Positions 6,598 through 6,961 of a stretch of DNA of 6,961 nucleotides are shown here, in pieces. Source of the DNA: Bacteroidetes bacterium 4572_114 (GTDB taxonomy: Bacteria > Bacteroidota > Bacteroidia > Bacteroidales > 4484-276); contig NIVA01000142.1 of the NCBI GenBank assembly GCA_002254335.1, forward strand, positions 1 through 6,961, given 5' to 3'. Position 1 is the first letter of the stretch, and each line of letters starts with the position of its first letter. Made by a program: the position numbers and the translations under genes. Below the pieces are notes generated by a model. The model was not told the origin of the DNA, made no database searches, and saw only the letters and a program-made list of their open reading frames with translations.

Positions 6598-6961
6598 TTC
6601 CTGACCGTTGCCAGATTCGTTAAATATTCCATAATTAATTCCAGTTGCTTTTTCACTTCAGTAACCTTGCGGTAAATTAATTTCCCGTGAGAATACAATT
6701 CTGCAATATGCCGGTCGTTGGGTATTTTTGCCAGTAAAGGAATATTTTCATTTTCACAATAATTAATTACATCATCATTTCCAATACCATAGCGGTTAAC
6801 AACCACACCGAAATTTTTTTCCAGCTCTTTCATGGTTTCCACTGCAAGTTTCAGGTCGTGAAGGCCAAAGGGAGTAGGTTCGGTAATCAGAATGACAAAA
6901 TCGGCATCTTTTGTGGCTTCAATTACAGGGCAGGAAGTACCCGGCGGGGAGTCGTAAATCC
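6594..6961 (-). CDS. MinD/ParA-superfamily P-loop ATPase, C-terminal part (5' end outside window)
   Basis: The open frame runs unbroken to the window edge; the first complete codon ends at base 6959, giving 121 visible residues. The visible start contains DSPPGTSCPV (Walker B / switch II region of MinD-like ATPases), followed about 20 residues later by LITEPTPFGLHDLK and then a Rossmann-type strand ending FGVVVNRYG. This is the pattern of the cytosolic Fe-S-associated MinD/Mrp ATPases (COG1149 type). The Walker A motif and any inserted ferredoxin domain would lie upstream and cannot be seen. The GTG at 6842 is not the start, because the conserved core continues well upstream of it. Its TGA stop overlaps the ATG of the next MinD-like gene in an ATGA junction (6594-6597), so the two paralogues are probably translationally coupled and may form a heterodimer. 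The superfamily is certain; the substrate is unknown, though a role in metal-sulfur cofactor handling is likely from the neighbours. Confidence 0.93.
   Translation of the reverse strand, partial: IYDSPPGTSCPVIEATKDADFVILITEPTPFGLHDLKLAVETMKELEKNFGVVVNRYGIGNDDVINYCENENIPLLAKIPNDRHIAELYSHGKLIYRKVTEVKKQLELIMEYLTNLATVRK

Noticed and set aside
6594..6842. Reading the partial MinD-like gene as a complete 82-residue protein from the GTG at 6842.
   Set aside because: The frame stays open to the window edge and encodes the conserved DSPPGTSCPV and LITEPTPFGLHDLK motifs upstream of that GTG, so it is an internal codon of a longer gene.

Overview
The window is a tight run of seven genes, all on the minus strand, so transcription goes from high to low coordinates. 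Spacings are -4 (an ATGA overlap), 3, 32, 30, 11 and 26 bases, which strongly suggests one operon whose 5' end lies beyond base 6961. I see no RNA genes, mobile elements or CRISPR. The AT-rich composition, A-rich leaders with poor Shine-Dalgarno sequences, and the gene content suggest an anaerobic or facultatively anaerobic member of the Bacteroidota or a relative. That is an inference from style and families; no marker gene is present.

Layout in transcription order. 6961-6594: C-terminal part of a MinD/ParA-like P-loop ATPase. 6597-5713: a second MinD-like ATPase with an inserted two-cluster ferredoxin domain. 5709-5130: an unrecognised protein of about 192 residues whose frame is broken by one base at an A7 run. 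5097-4768: a small NifX/NifB-type (COG1433) cofactor-binding protein. 4737-3136: a membrane-anchored octaheme cytochrome c of the tetrathionate reductase (OTR) family. 3124-1787: a four-helix di-heme cytochrome b fused to two near-identical PAS domains. 1760-90: a cytosolic fusion of ferredoxin, DUF1858-like, DUF2249 and NMT1/SsuA-type substrate-binding domains. Bases 1-89 hold no gene I can support.

Working model (inference). The octaheme protein would reduce a small oxyanion or N/S-oxide outside the membrane, fed with quinol electrons by the cytochrome b. PAS domains on the cytosolic side of the cytochrome b could sense redox state or a ligand. The paired Fe-S MinD ATPases plus COG1433 protein resemble the metal-sulfur cluster (ORP/Mrp-like) modules of anaerobes, and could assemble or insert a metal-sulfur cofactor. 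The terminal fusion joins domains often met near NO/nitrite and hybrid-cluster functions to a ligand-binding domain that has no signal peptide. I know of no described system with this exact combination. The PAS-tailed cytochrome b and the ferredoxin/substrate-binding fusion are the most unusual parts.
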